A DNA stretch of 64,000 bases from Cyanobacteria bacterium RI_101 (GTDB lineage: Bacteria > Cyanobacteriota > Cyanobacteriia > Cyanobacteriales > Microcystaceae). Positions 10,476 through 18,279 of the stretch are shown here, piece by piece. How positions within the stretch are numbered: the first letter of the stretch is position 1; every line of letters begins with the position of its first letter. A program made the position numbers and the translations under genes. Where the stretch lies: contig WGLZ01000030.1 in NCBI GenBank assembly GCA_016471375.1, positions 34,927 through 98,926 of the forward strand. Reading direction: 5' to 3'. The notes under the pieces are model-generated. The model saw only the letters and a program-made list of their open reading frames with translations, did no database searches and was not told the DNA's origin.

Positions 10476-10565
10476 AACACTCTCCCGTGATCTAAATTAA
10501 AGTAAAGTTAAAACGTAAATCTGGAGTCATTATCCCACAGGCGCTCCCCCTAGGACTCATTGGAC

Positions 10566-10844
10566 TTAAAATCCCGCCATCACGGGAACCTGATCCAAAG
10601 CGCCGGAGATGAGTTGGAGCGCCAAAATGGCTAGGATGGGGGAAAAATCCATGCCGCCCAGGGGAGGGATAAAGGAGCGGAAGATATTCAAATAGGGGTC
10701 GGTGATGGGGCTGAGGAAGGAGATGACGGAGTTGGCCCAATCGGCGGTTTGGAACCAGGAGAGGAGGATTCTGACCACCAATAAAACTAGGTAAATATTG
10801 ATGAAATTAAGGAGGGTTTGCACAATCAGAGCGGTGGCGTCCAT
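10566..10844 (-). CDS. YggT family membrane protein
   Basis: The start is placed at the ATG at 10844 (MDATALIVQTLLNFINIYL), dropping 26 unconserved residues of the longest frame. The 92-residue product has two hydrophobic segments and the family core RILLSWFQ, SPITDPYLNIFRSFIPPLGG and FSPILAILALQ. YggT/Ycf19-type proteins are linked to membrane organisation, nucleoid and thylakoid distribution and osmotic tolerance; the exact role is unsettled. It lies upstream of petM on the same strand. Confidence 0.88.
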   Translation of the reverse strand: MDATALIVQTLLNFINIYLVLLVVRILLSWFQTADWANSVISFLSPITDPYLNIFRSFIPPLGGMDFSPILAILALQLISGALDQVPVMAGF

Positions 10845-10987
10845 AGTCGATTTGGGGGAACGGGTGATTTTAGAAAACAGACAAGTTTGCGGAACTGGCG
10901 AAAAATAAGGGGGTGTCCCCATCTTAGCGGTTTGTTTTAACCGGCGCTATCCTCAGGGCTTTTTTATCGGCGCTGAAAACCCGACCC

Positions 10988-12277
10988 TTAAGCTTGTCCC
11001 AGTTGCTCCTCGACTTCTAAGTTAAAGAGCATCTTCAGGGATTGCAGACATTGTTTGCGGGCTTCGATGTCCTGCTGGGCCCGCAGTTGCACCATCGGCT
11101 CGTGGAGGATTTTATTGACGATGCCCCGGGTCAGCGCCTCGATCACTTCCTGATGTTTTTCGGCGAATTCGCTTCCCAAACGGGACAGCGCCTTTTCCAA
11201 TTCCTGCTCGCGAATATCCTCCACTTTGCTCCGCAGGGAACTAATGGTGGGAACGGTTTCTAGGGAGCGCCACCAAAGTTCAAAGGCGTCCACTTCTTCT
11301 TCCAGCAGACCCTCGGCTTCCTGGGCCATTTTGCGGCGACTGGCTTGGTTTTGGGCCACCACGGCCTTGAGGTCGTCCACATTAAAGGCCCGCACCTGGG
11401 GCAAGTCCTGAACGTCGGCGGCCACGTTGCGGGGCACGGAAATATCCACCACCATCAGGGAGCGGTCTCCCCCCAGACAAGCGCCGAGATTTTGGCGGTT
11501 TAAAATGGGTTCGGTGGCGGAGGTGCTGGTAAAGACCAGATCGCTCTGGGCCACGGCGCCGAACAGTTCCGTTAGAGGAGCTAGGGTCAAAGACGCCTGG
11601 GGAAACTGAGCCGCCAATTCTTCCGAACGCCGGGCGGAGCGGTTAACAATGGTGATCTGGGACGCGCCTTTGGCCAGTAGATGCTTCACCAGCAGACAGG
11701 ACATTTTGCCGGCGCCGATAATGGCCACTTTTTGGTTGGACAGTTCTAACTTCGCGTGGGCCAACTCCACCGCCGCGGAACTGATGGAAACGGCGCCGGT
11801 GCCAATGCTGGTTTCCGTCCGCACCCGGCGCCCGGCGGTAATGGCCTGTTTAAAGAGGCGGTCGAGCAAACGGCCAACCCCCTGGTATTTTTGCCCGAGT
11901 TTATGGGTGTTGCGCACCTGGGCCAAGATTTGCCCTTCCCCCAGCACTAAGCTTTCCAAGCCCGCCGCCACTCGCATCAAGTGCCGCACCGCGTCCTGAT
12001 GGAGCAGGGTAAAGAGATAGCGCCGTAGGTGAGAGAGGGGAATGTGACCCGTTTCCGCCAAAAATTGGGTGATTTCAATGACGCCCTTTTCCGTTTCCGT
12101 CACCACGGCGTAAATTTCCAGACGGTTGCAGGTGCTAATAATGGCCGCTTCCTCAATATGGGGATAGCCCCGCAGATGGCGGAGCGCGCCTTCCAGTCTG
12201 TCTTCCGGGATGCTCAATTTTTCGCGAATGTCCACCGGGGCCGTTTTATGACTCAGACCCACCACGGCAATATTCAT
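10988..12277 (-). CDS. hemA: Glutamyl-tRNA reductase
   Basis: 429 residues. It reduces glutamyl-tRNA to glutamate-1-semialdehyde, the first committed step to heme, chlorophyll and bilins. The catalytic Cys50 sits in STCNRLEIY, the GEGQILAQV segment follows at about 115, the NADPH-binding IIGAGKMS lies near 190, and a coiled dimerisation domain fills the C-terminus. AGGAGAT lies just upstream of the ATG (TGAGGAGATCCT on the minus strand). It stands alone between yggT and sppA. Confidence 0.97.
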   Translation of the reverse strand: MNIAVVGLSHKTAPVDIREKLSIPEDRLEGALRHLRGYPHIEEAAIISTCNRLEIYAVVTETEKGVIEITQFLAETGHIPLSHLRRYLFTLLHQDAVRHLMRVAAGLESLVLGEGQILAQVRNTHKLGQKYQGVGRLLDRLFKQAITAGRRVRTETSIGTGAVSISSAAVELAHAKLELSNQKVAIIGAGKMSCLLVKHLLAKGASQITIVNRSARRSEELAAQFPQASLTLAPLTELFGAVAQSDLVFTSTSATEPILNRQNLGACLGGDRSLMVVDISVPRNVAADVQDLPQVRAFNVDDLKAVVAQNQASRRKMAQEAEGLLEEEVDAFELWWRSLETVPTISSLRSKVEDIREQELEKALSRLGSEFAEKHQEVIEALTRGIVNKILHEPMVQLRAQQDIEARKQCLQSLKMLFNLEVEEQLGQA

Positions 12278-12425
12278 AGGATCTCCTCAAGGGGTGCAAT
12301 CGTTAGGATCTTAAAAAAATGAGGTTAAAAGGGGTTCTCAACCCTTGCAATGTAGTCCCAATCGGGCGAGAGAACAAGAGTTAAGGGGGCGGTTTTTGGT
12401 GAAGTTTTGTTACACTTTTCCGGCG

Positions 12426-13238
12426 CTAGGGGCGGTAGAGCCAGAGGGGTTGCCCCTGGGTCGTCAGCTCAAAGGCCAGGTCTTGAAAAACGGCGCCGCC
12501 AAGGGTTTGCCGACTCCCCGTCAGGCGCCGCAACCAAGGCTTTGGCTCCTCTAGGGTCTTGCACTCCGCCTTCTCAGGGTCGAGGCCGGCTAACTCCGCG
12601 GCCCAGCGCCGGGCGTCTTCTTCTGTTCCCAGGCGATCCACCACCCCTAAGGCGAGGGCCTGCTGGCCGGTGAAAATGCGACCGTCGGCGAAACTCTTAA
12701 CCCGCTCTAGGGATAAATTTCGGGCCTGGGCCACGGTTTCCACAAATTGGGCGTAACTGTCGTCGATTAAGTCCTGAAGGATGCTTTGCTCTTCCGGGAG
12801 CAATTCTCGGTCGAAGGCTAAAATATCTTTGTAGGGGCCGGATTTAATCACCTTAAAGGAAACCCCGATTTTCTCTAATAGTTTCTCTAAATTATTGCCC
12901 CGCAAAATCACGCCGATACTGCCGGTGATCGTCCCCGGATTGGCCATGATGTGGGGGCAACCCATGGCGATATAGACCCCCCCCGACGCGGAAATATTGC
13001 CAAAGCTGGCCACGATTTTCACCGTTTCGCTCAGTTTTTTGAGCGCCTGGTAAATTTCCTGGGAATCCCCCACGACTCCGCCGGGGGAGTCGATCCGCAG
13101 GAGCAACGCCGGATATTTTTTCTCTTCAATGGTCTTCAGCGCCGCCAGAACTTGCTTGCGGGTATTGCCGGCGATGGCGCCGCTGATTTCGAGGCGGGCG
13201 ATTTGTTTTTTGGCGTTGGGAGGAAAAGGCCAGATCAT
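12426..13238 (-). CDS. sppA: Signal peptide peptidase SppA (short form)
   Basis: The ATG at 13238 (MIWPFPPNAKKQIARLEISGAI) is preferred to an upstream TTG at 13262. The 270-residue serine protease has the RIDSPGGVVGDS strand, the catalytic Ser in NISASGGVYIAMG and the Lys in IKSGPYKDILAF, which form the Ser-Lys dyad of the bacterial short form. It degrades cleaved signal peptides and membrane fragments at the membrane. Cyanobacterial SppA homologues have been tied to light acclimation and phycobilisome turnover. The N-terminus has no obvious transmembrane anchor. Confidence 0.9.
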   Translation of the reverse strand: MIWPFPPNAKKQIARLEISGAIAGNTRKQVLAALKTIEEKKYPALLLRIDSPGGVVGDSQEIYQALKKLSETVKIVASFGNISASGGVYIAMGCPHIMANPGTITGSIGVILRGNNLEKLLEKIGVSFKVIKSGPYKDILAFDRELLPEEQSILQDLIDDSYAQFVETVAQARNLSLERVKSFADGRIFTGQQALALGVVDRLGTEEDARRWAAELAGLDPEKAECKTLEEPKPWLRRLTGSRQTLGGAVFQDLAFELTTQGQPLWLYRP

Positions 13239-13538
13239 AAATATTGAACGATATAAGGGCAAGGGAGAGGCCTCCGCCGGGAGCGCGACAGGCCAGCTTT
13301 CATCTTAAGAGAAAAGTCAATCAGTCCCTTGCATCCGCCCAACTTGGGGGACGTTGAGGCCGTTTCCCCGGGGTATTGGGGGCCTTTGCAAACATCCTCT
13401 CAAGGTTTTAAGATATCCTCGACGTCAGGAAGCGGAAAGGCGAGCGGAAGCGCCGCTTTCCCGGAACCGTTAAGCTCCTTCGGCGAGAGCCTTGCAACAT
13501 CGGCGCGAATCGCCCTTTACATACCCAACTTAGCACCC

Positions 13539-13826
13539 ATGACTACTTCCCAAGCTCCCGGCGCCGACGCCGTCGATCAAGCCATCGCCAGCGGCGTCGA
13601 TTTCGACGGCTCCCCCATTCCCCAGGAGAAACTTGACCTTTACCAGCGGGTCATGGCCCTCGAAGGGCAACGGCAACGGAGCGGCGTCAGCAACACCATG
13701 CGCTCCCGCATCGTCCGCATCGGCGCTAAGCATCTGCCCCAGGCGGAACTGGAGCAAGCTCTAGCCCAGGCGGGTTTCGCTCCCCTGAAGGAGAAAGAAA
13801 TCGCTTTTTTCTACGGTAGTAAATAG
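13539..13826 (+). CDS. Small conserved hypothetical protein
   Basis: 95 residues from the ATG at 13539 (MTTSQAPGADAVDQAIASGV). The longer frame upstream runs through non-coding sequence. A conserved-looking core reads SNTMRSRIVRIGAKHLP, then a helix rich in Ala/Gln and the end KEIAFFYGSK. I do not recognise the domain. It lies 13 bases upstream of the SDR gene, so the two form an operon. Confidence 0.75.
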   Translation: MTTSQAPGADAVDQAIASGVDFDGSPIPQEKLDLYQRVMALEGQRQRSGVSNTMRSRIVRIGAKHLPQAELEQALAQAGFAPLKEKEIAFFYGSK

Positions 13827-13839
13827 GAGCGCTTAACCG

Positions 13840-14496
13840 ATGAAAGTTTTAGTGGTCGGCGCCGCGGGGCAAACGGGACGGCGAGTAGTGACGGCGTTAA
13901 AGGAGCGGGGTATCCCTCACAGAGCCTTGGTTCGGAACCTGGAAAGCGCCGAAGGGGTTCTCCCCCCAGACACTGAGATTGTCGTCGGCGACGTCCTTCA
14001 GCCGGAAACCTTAAAAGCGGCGCTGGCGGACTGCACCCGCCTGATCTGCGCCACCGGCGCTCGTCCTAGTTTGGATCCCACGGGCCCTTTAAAGGTGGAT
14101 TATTTGGGGACTCGCTCTTTAGTGAAAGCGGCGAAGGAACAGGGAGTCGAGCAATTTGTTCTGGTTTCCTCCCTCTGCGTCTCCCGCTTCTTCCATCCTC
14201 TGAACCTCTTTTGGCTGGTGCTTTACTGGAAACAACGCGCGGAGGCCTATTTGCAAGAGAGCGGTTTAACTTACACCATCGTCCGTCCCGGCGGTTTGAA
14301 AAACGAAGACAACGATTGGCCCGTTGTTGTAGAGGGCCCCGACCGACTCTTTGAAGGCGGTATCCCCCGAACAAAGGTGGCCCGGGTCTGCGTGGAAGCG
14401 CTTTTCGACCCCGGCGCTCGCGATAAAATCCTCGAAATCGTCAGCCGGGCCGACGCCCCGAACCGCCCCCTGGGAGAACTCTTCGCCCAGGTTTAA
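13840..14496 (+). CDS. Atypical short-chain dehydrogenase / NAD(P)-binding protein
   Basis: 218 residues with the Rossmann start VLVVGAAGQTGRRV (GxxGxxG), VLVSSLCVSRFFHP and an IVRPGGLKNED segment. It belongs to the NmrA-like atypical SDRs (relatives of Ycf39 and plant plastid SDRs). The usual catalytic YxxxK is not obvious, since LYWKQRAE sits where it should be, so it may act as a nucleotide-sensing or assembly factor instead of a classical oxidoreductase. It shares an operon with the 95-residue hypothetical upstream; sodB follows after 83 bases. Confidence 0.8.
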   Translation: MKVLVVGAAGQTGRRVVTALKERGIPHRALVRNLESAEGVLPPDTEIVVGDVLQPETLKAALADCTRLICATGARPSLDPTGPLKVDYLGTRSLVKAAKEQGVEQFVLVSSLCVSRFFHPLNLFWLVLYWKQRAEAYLQESGLTYTIVRPGGLKNEDNDWPVVVEGPDRLFEGGIPRTKVARVCVEALFDPGARDKILEIVSRADAPNRPLGELFAQV

Positions 14497-14579
14497 CCCC
14501 TCCTTAACCCCTGCCCCTAACGACTCTTTTGGGTTACAGTTTAGGGGCAATCGCATTCTTGAGTAAGAGACCTCACCGT

Positions 14580-15179
14580 ATGGCTTACACCCTTCCCGCT
14601 CTTCCCTACGAATACACGGCCCTAGAGCCTTGCATTTCCAAAAGCACCCTCGAATTTCACCACGACAAACACCACGCCGCCTATGTGAATAATTTCAACG
14701 CGGCGGTGGCGGGGACTGAGTTGGATAGCCTCTCCCTCGAAGACGCCATTAAAGCCGTGGCGGGGGACGCCGCTAAGGCCGGCATTTTTAATAACGCCGC
14801 CCAGGCGTGGAACCACAGTTTCTACTGGAACTGCATGAAACCCGCGGGCGGCGGCGAACCGACCGGCGCCCTGGCGGAGAAAATTAAAGCTGATTTCGGT
14901 AGCTTCGAAGCCTTTGCGGACGAGTTCAAAAAAGCCGGCGCCACCCAGTTCGGTAGCGGTTGGGCTTGGCTGGTTCTCGATAACGGAACCCTGAAGGTGA
15001 CCAAAACCGGCAACGCCGAAAATCCCATGACCGCCGGTCAAATTCCCCTCCTCACCATGGACGTTTGGGAGCACGCCTACTATTTGGACTACCAAAACCG
15101 GCGCCCGGACTACATTACGGACTTCCTGACCAAGCTGGTGAACTGGGACTTTGTGGCCGCTAACCTCGCCGCCGCGTAG
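14580..15179 (+). CDS. sodB: Iron superoxide dismutase
   Basis: 199 residues from the ATG at 14580 (MAYTLPALPYEYTALEP). The metal ligands are His27 (FHHDKHHAAYV), His79 (AWNHSFYW), and Asp161 and His165 (DVWEHAYYLDY). The FNNAAQAWNH motif with Gln75 is the iron-type signature, as opposed to manganese. There is no signal peptide, so the enzyme is cytosolic and removes superoxide made by photosynthetic electron flow. It is followed directly by a repeat block. Confidence 0.96.
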   Translation: MAYTLPALPYEYTALEPCISKSTLEFHHDKHHAAYVNNFNAAVAGTELDSLSLEDAIKAVAGDAAKAGIFNNAAQAWNHSFYWNCMKPAGGGEPTGALAEKIKADFGSFEAFADEFKKAGATQFGSGWAWLVLDNGTLKVTKTGNAENPMTAGQIPLLTMDVWEHAYYLDYQNRRPDYITDFLTKLVNWDFVAANLAAA

Positions 15180-15180
15180 A

Positions 15181-15480
15181 CAATCAGAATCCCCCCTAGC
15201 CCCCCTTGGAAAGGCTACCGTGTACATACAACTGTCAGAATCCCCCCTAACCCCCCTTTGAAAGGGGGGAAAACTCCTCAAAGTCCCCCTTGTAAAGGGG
15301 GATTTAGGGGGATCAAACTCCAAAACAGGTCTTTAACCGAGATCTGTGTACACCGTAGCCTTGGAAAGGGGGGAAAACTTCTCAAAGTCCCCACTTCGAC
15401 AGGCTCAGTACGGCGCCTTGCAAAGAGGGATTGTTCCACTGAGCTTGCCGAAGTGTAGGGGGATAAATCCCCAAAGCGGA
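15181..15480. repeat. Dispersed C/G-rich repeat block between sodB and the DUF1499 gene
   Basis: The stretch has no gene. It consists of repeated phrases of the type TCCCCCCTAACCCCCC, AAAGGGGGGAAAACT, CAAAGTCCCCCTTGTAAAG and GGGGGATTTAGGGGGAT. Related blocks occur at 58749-58967 and 59445-59541. It also carries CTTCGACAGGCTCAGTACGG and its inverse near 15440, a short dispersed repeat seen elsewhere in the window. A MITE-like unit is nested inside. Confidence 0.8.
15213..15360. mobile_element. MITE-like element, GGCTAC ends, 7-bp target duplication
   Basis: The 148-bp unit begins GGCTACCGTGTACA and ends TGTACACCGTAGCC, forming near-perfect terminal inverted repeats. TTGGAAA flanks it on both sides (15206-15212 and 15361-15367). 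It codes for nothing. A second copy lies at 58749-58907. Confidence 0.8.
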
Positions 15481-15537
15481 AATGACCTTTTAAATCTATC
15501 CATCCCCCCTCAGCGCCGACCAGTAGGGCGTTTTTTT

Positions 15538-16038
15538 ATGAAATCTTTAACCGTTTGGCTTGCGGCCGGATTAGCGGCGCTGCTGTTGAATTTCCTTTGC
15601 GCGGAACCCAGTCGGGCCGCTCTGCCCGGCGCCGCCGCTCTCTTTGCCGGGTCGGCGCCGGCTAATTTAGGGGTTGAGCAGGGCCGTCTAGCGCCCTGTC
15701 CCGAGACTCCCAACTGCGTCAGTAGTCAAGCGCCGGACGCCGTTCACAAGATCGAATCTTTGTCCTATTCCGGCGATCAAGCCGCGGCTCGCCAAACTTT
15801 AATTCAAGTCCTCGGCGCCGTTCCCCGCACTCAGATTGTCGCCCAGGAAGAAAACTATATTCGGGCCGAGTCCCAGAGCCGTCTTTTAGGCTTTATCGAC
15901 GATCTAGAATTTTACTTTCCCCCGGACGCCGCCGGGATTGAAGTTCGCTCCAGTTCCCGTCTGGGGGAATCGGATCTGGGGGTCAACCGGCGCCGGCTGG
16001 AGCAAATCCGCTTGGCTCTGCTGGATTTGGGCGCTTAA
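15538..16038 (+). CDS. DUF1499 protein with signal peptide
   Basis: The ATG at 15538 opens MKSLTVWLAAGLAALLLNF, an export signal; the longer frame upstream is repeat DNA. The mature part (about residues 30-166) has the DUF1499 hallmarks: LAPCPETPNCVSSQ near 60, ENYIRAESQS, LGFIDDLEFYF and IEVRSSSRLGESDLGVNR. The function of the family is unknown; the paired cysteines in CPETPNC are typical. The cobU gene begins five bases after its stop, so they are likely co-transcribed. Confidence 0.85.
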   Translation: MKSLTVWLAAGLAALLLNFLCAEPSRAALPGAAALFAGSAPANLGVEQGRLAPCPETPNCVSSQAPDAVHKIESLSYSGDQAAARQTLIQVLGAVPRTQIVAQEENYIRAESQSRLLGFIDDLEFYFPPDAAGIEVRSSSRLGESDLGVNRRRLEQIRLALLDLGA

Positions 16039-16043
16039 CCCCG

Positions 16044-16586
16044 GTGGCGGTGATTTTAGTGACGGGGCCGGCCCGTTCCGGCAAGAGCGAGTGGGCGGAA
16101 GCCTTAGCGGGCCAAAGCGCCGAATCGGTCGTTTATCTGGCCACCGGCCGGGAAGACCCGGAGGATCCCGAGTGGCAGGCCCGCATCGAACGCCATCGAC
16201 AACGGCGCCCGCCCCACTGGCAAACCTGGGCGGTTCCTGTAGAGCTAACCCCGGCGCTCCGGCGCTTGGCGCCGCCCCAGACGGTTTTAGTGGACTCTCT
16301 GGGAACTTGGGTGGCTAATGGTTTAGAGCTAGAAGCGTCGGAGTGGGAGGAACGTCAAGGGGATTTCCTAGCGTTTCTAGGAGAGACGGCGCTGGATTTG
16401 GTCTTAGTGGCCGAAGAAACGGGCTGGGGCCTCGTGCCCCCCTACCCCCTCGGACGGCGCTTTCGAGACCGCCTCGGCGCTTTGACCCGACGGGTGGGAA
16501 GCGCCGCCGACCAGGTTTACTTAGTTGTCGGCGGCTACGCGCTTGATCTCAGTCGCTGGGGAGAGCCGTTACCGCTAAAGGATTAA
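16044..16586 (+). CDS. cobU: Adenosylcobinamide kinase / guanylyltransferase
   Basis: 180 residues with a GTG start. The P-loop GPARSGKS is at 8-15, the guanylylated His is probably His51 in RIERHRQRRP, and DSLGTWV and DQVYLVVGGYALDLS complete the family pattern. The enzyme phosphorylates adenosylcobinamide and transfers GMP, late in assembly of the cobalamin (or pseudocobalamin) nucleotide loop. cobH lies 22 kb away; cobalamin genes are scattered here. Confidence 0.93.
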   Translation: MAVILVTGPARSGKSEWAEALAGQSAESVVYLATGREDPEDPEWQARIERHRQRRPPHWQTWAVPVELTPALRRLAPPQTVLVDSLGTWVANGLELEASEWEERQGDFLAFLGETALDLVLVAEETGWGLVPPYPLGRRFRDRLGALTRRVGSAADQVYLVVGGYALDLSRWGEPLPLKD

Positions 16587-16840
16587 GGGTATTCAACCCC
16601 GCGTAATGGGAACATTCCCTTATAAAAGTCCTGGGAGAGGATCAGGGTATTTACGGAGAGCCGGAGGGAGAGTCAAAATTTCCGCCCAGGGAACAAGTTT
16701 TAGATTCCGCTTTCAGGACATTTTTAGCGAAGGAATCGGTCAGGGATGGTATGGTAGCTACTATCATGGTGGCTAGAGAAACGCCCGCGCCGACTCTAGC
16801 CCGCCCCTTCATGCCCGCCCGCCAAGCAGAAAGGAAATTT

Positions 16841-17206
16841 ATGAGTGCAGTTTTGCTTGTAGAAGATAGCTCCAGCCAGCGCGAGATGATTGCTGGCATC
16901 CTCAAAGAGCGCGGCTGGAACGTCACGGTGGCCTGCGACGGAGTCGAGGCGCTGGAAAAAATTCAAAAAGCCAGTTTTGACTTGGTGGTGTTGGATATTG
17001 TCATGCCCCGGATGAATGGCTACGAGGTCTGTCGGCGCATCAAATCCGATCCGAATACCAAGCATGTTCCCGTAATCATGTGCTCTTCTAAAGGAGAGGA
17101 ATTTGACCGCTACTGGGGGATGCGTCAAGGCGCCGACGCCTATATCGCCAAACCCTTTCAACCGGTGGAACTCTTGGGAACCATTAAGCAACTTCTGCGG
17201 GGCTAG
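16841..17206 (+). CDS. CheY-like response regulator of the Pil/Tax chemotaxis cluster (1)
   Basis: 121 residues from the ATG at 16841, preceded by AAGGAAATTT. It is a lone receiver domain: VEDSSSQ at 7-13, the phospho-acceptor Asp in LVVLDIVMPRMNG, CSSKGEEFDRYWGMRQGADAY and AKPFQP with the conserved Lys. There is no output domain, so it acts by protein contact, probably on the type IV pilus motor. The first gene of the four-gene cluster; its stop touches the next start. Confidence 0.88.
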   Translation: MSAVLLVEDSSSQREMIAGILKERGWNVTVACDGVEALEKIQKASFDLVVLDIVMPRMNGYEVCRRIKSDPNTKHVPVIMCSSKGEEFDRYWGMRQGADAYIAKPFQPVELLGTIKQLLRG

Positions 17207-17602
17207 ATGGCGGTCATGAGTTCTGTGCTAATTGTGGACGATAGTCAGACTTGGCGGGAAATCGTAGCCGGATGGTTTCGGGAACGGCGCTGGCGGGTCG
17301 TTGGCGCGGGGGACGGAGTCGAAGCCCTAACCGCTCTGGAGCAAGAGCGCTTTGATCTCATCCTCCTGGACGTCATTATGCCCCGCCTCAACGGTTTTGA
17401 AGTCTGCCGGCGCCTCAAAAGCGATCCTCAAACCCAAGCCATTCCCATTTTGATTATGAGTAGTAACGATAATGAATTTGACCGCTATTGGGCTTTGCGG
17501 CAGGGAGCTGACGACTATTTAGGCAAGCCGTTTGCCGCGCAGGTTCTCTGGGCGGCGCTCCAGCCGTTTTTTGCCGATTTCTCGTCGAGCCTAGTTCTTT
17601 AG
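17207..17602 (+). CDS. CheY-like response regulator of the Pil/Tax chemotaxis cluster (2)
   Basis: 131 residues; the ATG immediately follows the TAG of the preceding regulator. The receiver signature is VDDSQTWRE, LILLDVIMPRLNG, MSSNDNEFDRYWALRQGADDY and GKPF. It shares the rare EFDRYW motif with its neighbour, indicating a local duplication. This one resembles PilH-type regulators of phototaxis and twitching motility in cyanobacteria. Confidence 0.88.
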   Translation: MAVMSSVLIVDDSQTWREIVAGWFRERRWRVVGAGDGVEALTALEQERFDLILLDVIMPRLNGFEVCRRLKSDPQTQAIPILIMSSNDNEFDRYWALRQGADDYLGKPFAAQVLWAALQPFFADFSSSLVL

Positions 17603-17615
17603 GGCGTTCTCTATT

Positions 17616-18149
17616 ATGGTTGGTCAATCTCCCTTTATCAGCGAAGAAGACTCCCAGTTCAGTCCAGACCTTCAGGCTATCCAGGGGCTAGAGGGGGAAC
17701 TTCACCTCCGTTTTTATTTGCCGTCTAAGGACGAGTTCGCCCTGCCCGCCATCGCCATTCGGGAGGTGATGCAACAGCCCCCGGACCGTATCACCCCCAT
17801 TCCCAACGCCTCTCCCCTACTCCTGGGCACCATCAATCTCCGGGGCCAGGTGATCTGGGTGGCGGATTTGGGGCAGTTTTTGGGCAATACCACTCCCCTC
17901 AACACGGATCGGGCGGAAATTCCCGTCATCGCCGTAGAAGATCAAGAAACCATTCTCGGTTTAGCCATCGACGGCTTGGGGGACATGGAATGGCTCGATC
18001 CCGAAAAACTGCAACTCTCTAACAACGTCCCCGACCACATCGCGCCCTACGTTCAGGGAGAATGGACCTTAAGCGCCGAAGAGCGCCAGCATGTTCTCCG
18101 CCTGTTGGATCATGTGGCCATTCTGCGCTCCGCTCGCTGGGCGACTTAA
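17616..18149 (+). CDS. CheW-like adaptor (PilI/TaxW type)
   Basis: 177 residues. A CheW fold covers about 25-170: the LHLRFYLPSKDEFALPAIAIREV strand pair, the TPIPNASPLLLGTINLRGQVIWVADLGQFLG core and the ETILGLAIDGLGDM segment. CheW couples the methyl-accepting protein to a CheA-type kinase. It lies 13 bases after the second regulator and 130 bases before the receptor gene. Confidence 0.9.
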   Translation: MVGQSPFISEEDSQFSPDLQAIQGLEGELHLRFYLPSKDEFALPAIAIREVMQQPPDRITPIPNASPLLLGTINLRGQVIWVADLGQFLGNTTPLNTDRAEIPVIAVEDQETILGLAIDGLGDMEWLDPEKLQLSNNVPDHIAPYVQGEWTLSAEERQHVLRLLDHVAILRSARWAT

Positions 18150-18279
18150 GGGGGATTTAGGGGGCTGATCGACCTTGATTAGACATCTTCTTAGGGTTTT
18201 CCGACTCTACAATTTAAGATAGTAGCCAACGCCCCGGCCCCTTACCCCGCTAATCCTTCATCTACGGAGACAGGCACCT

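Noticed and set aside
13329..13538. N-terminal extension of the 95-residue protein
   Set aside because: The 70 extra codons show no conserved pattern, and the ATG at 13539 gives the sensible start. The region is better read as non-coding.
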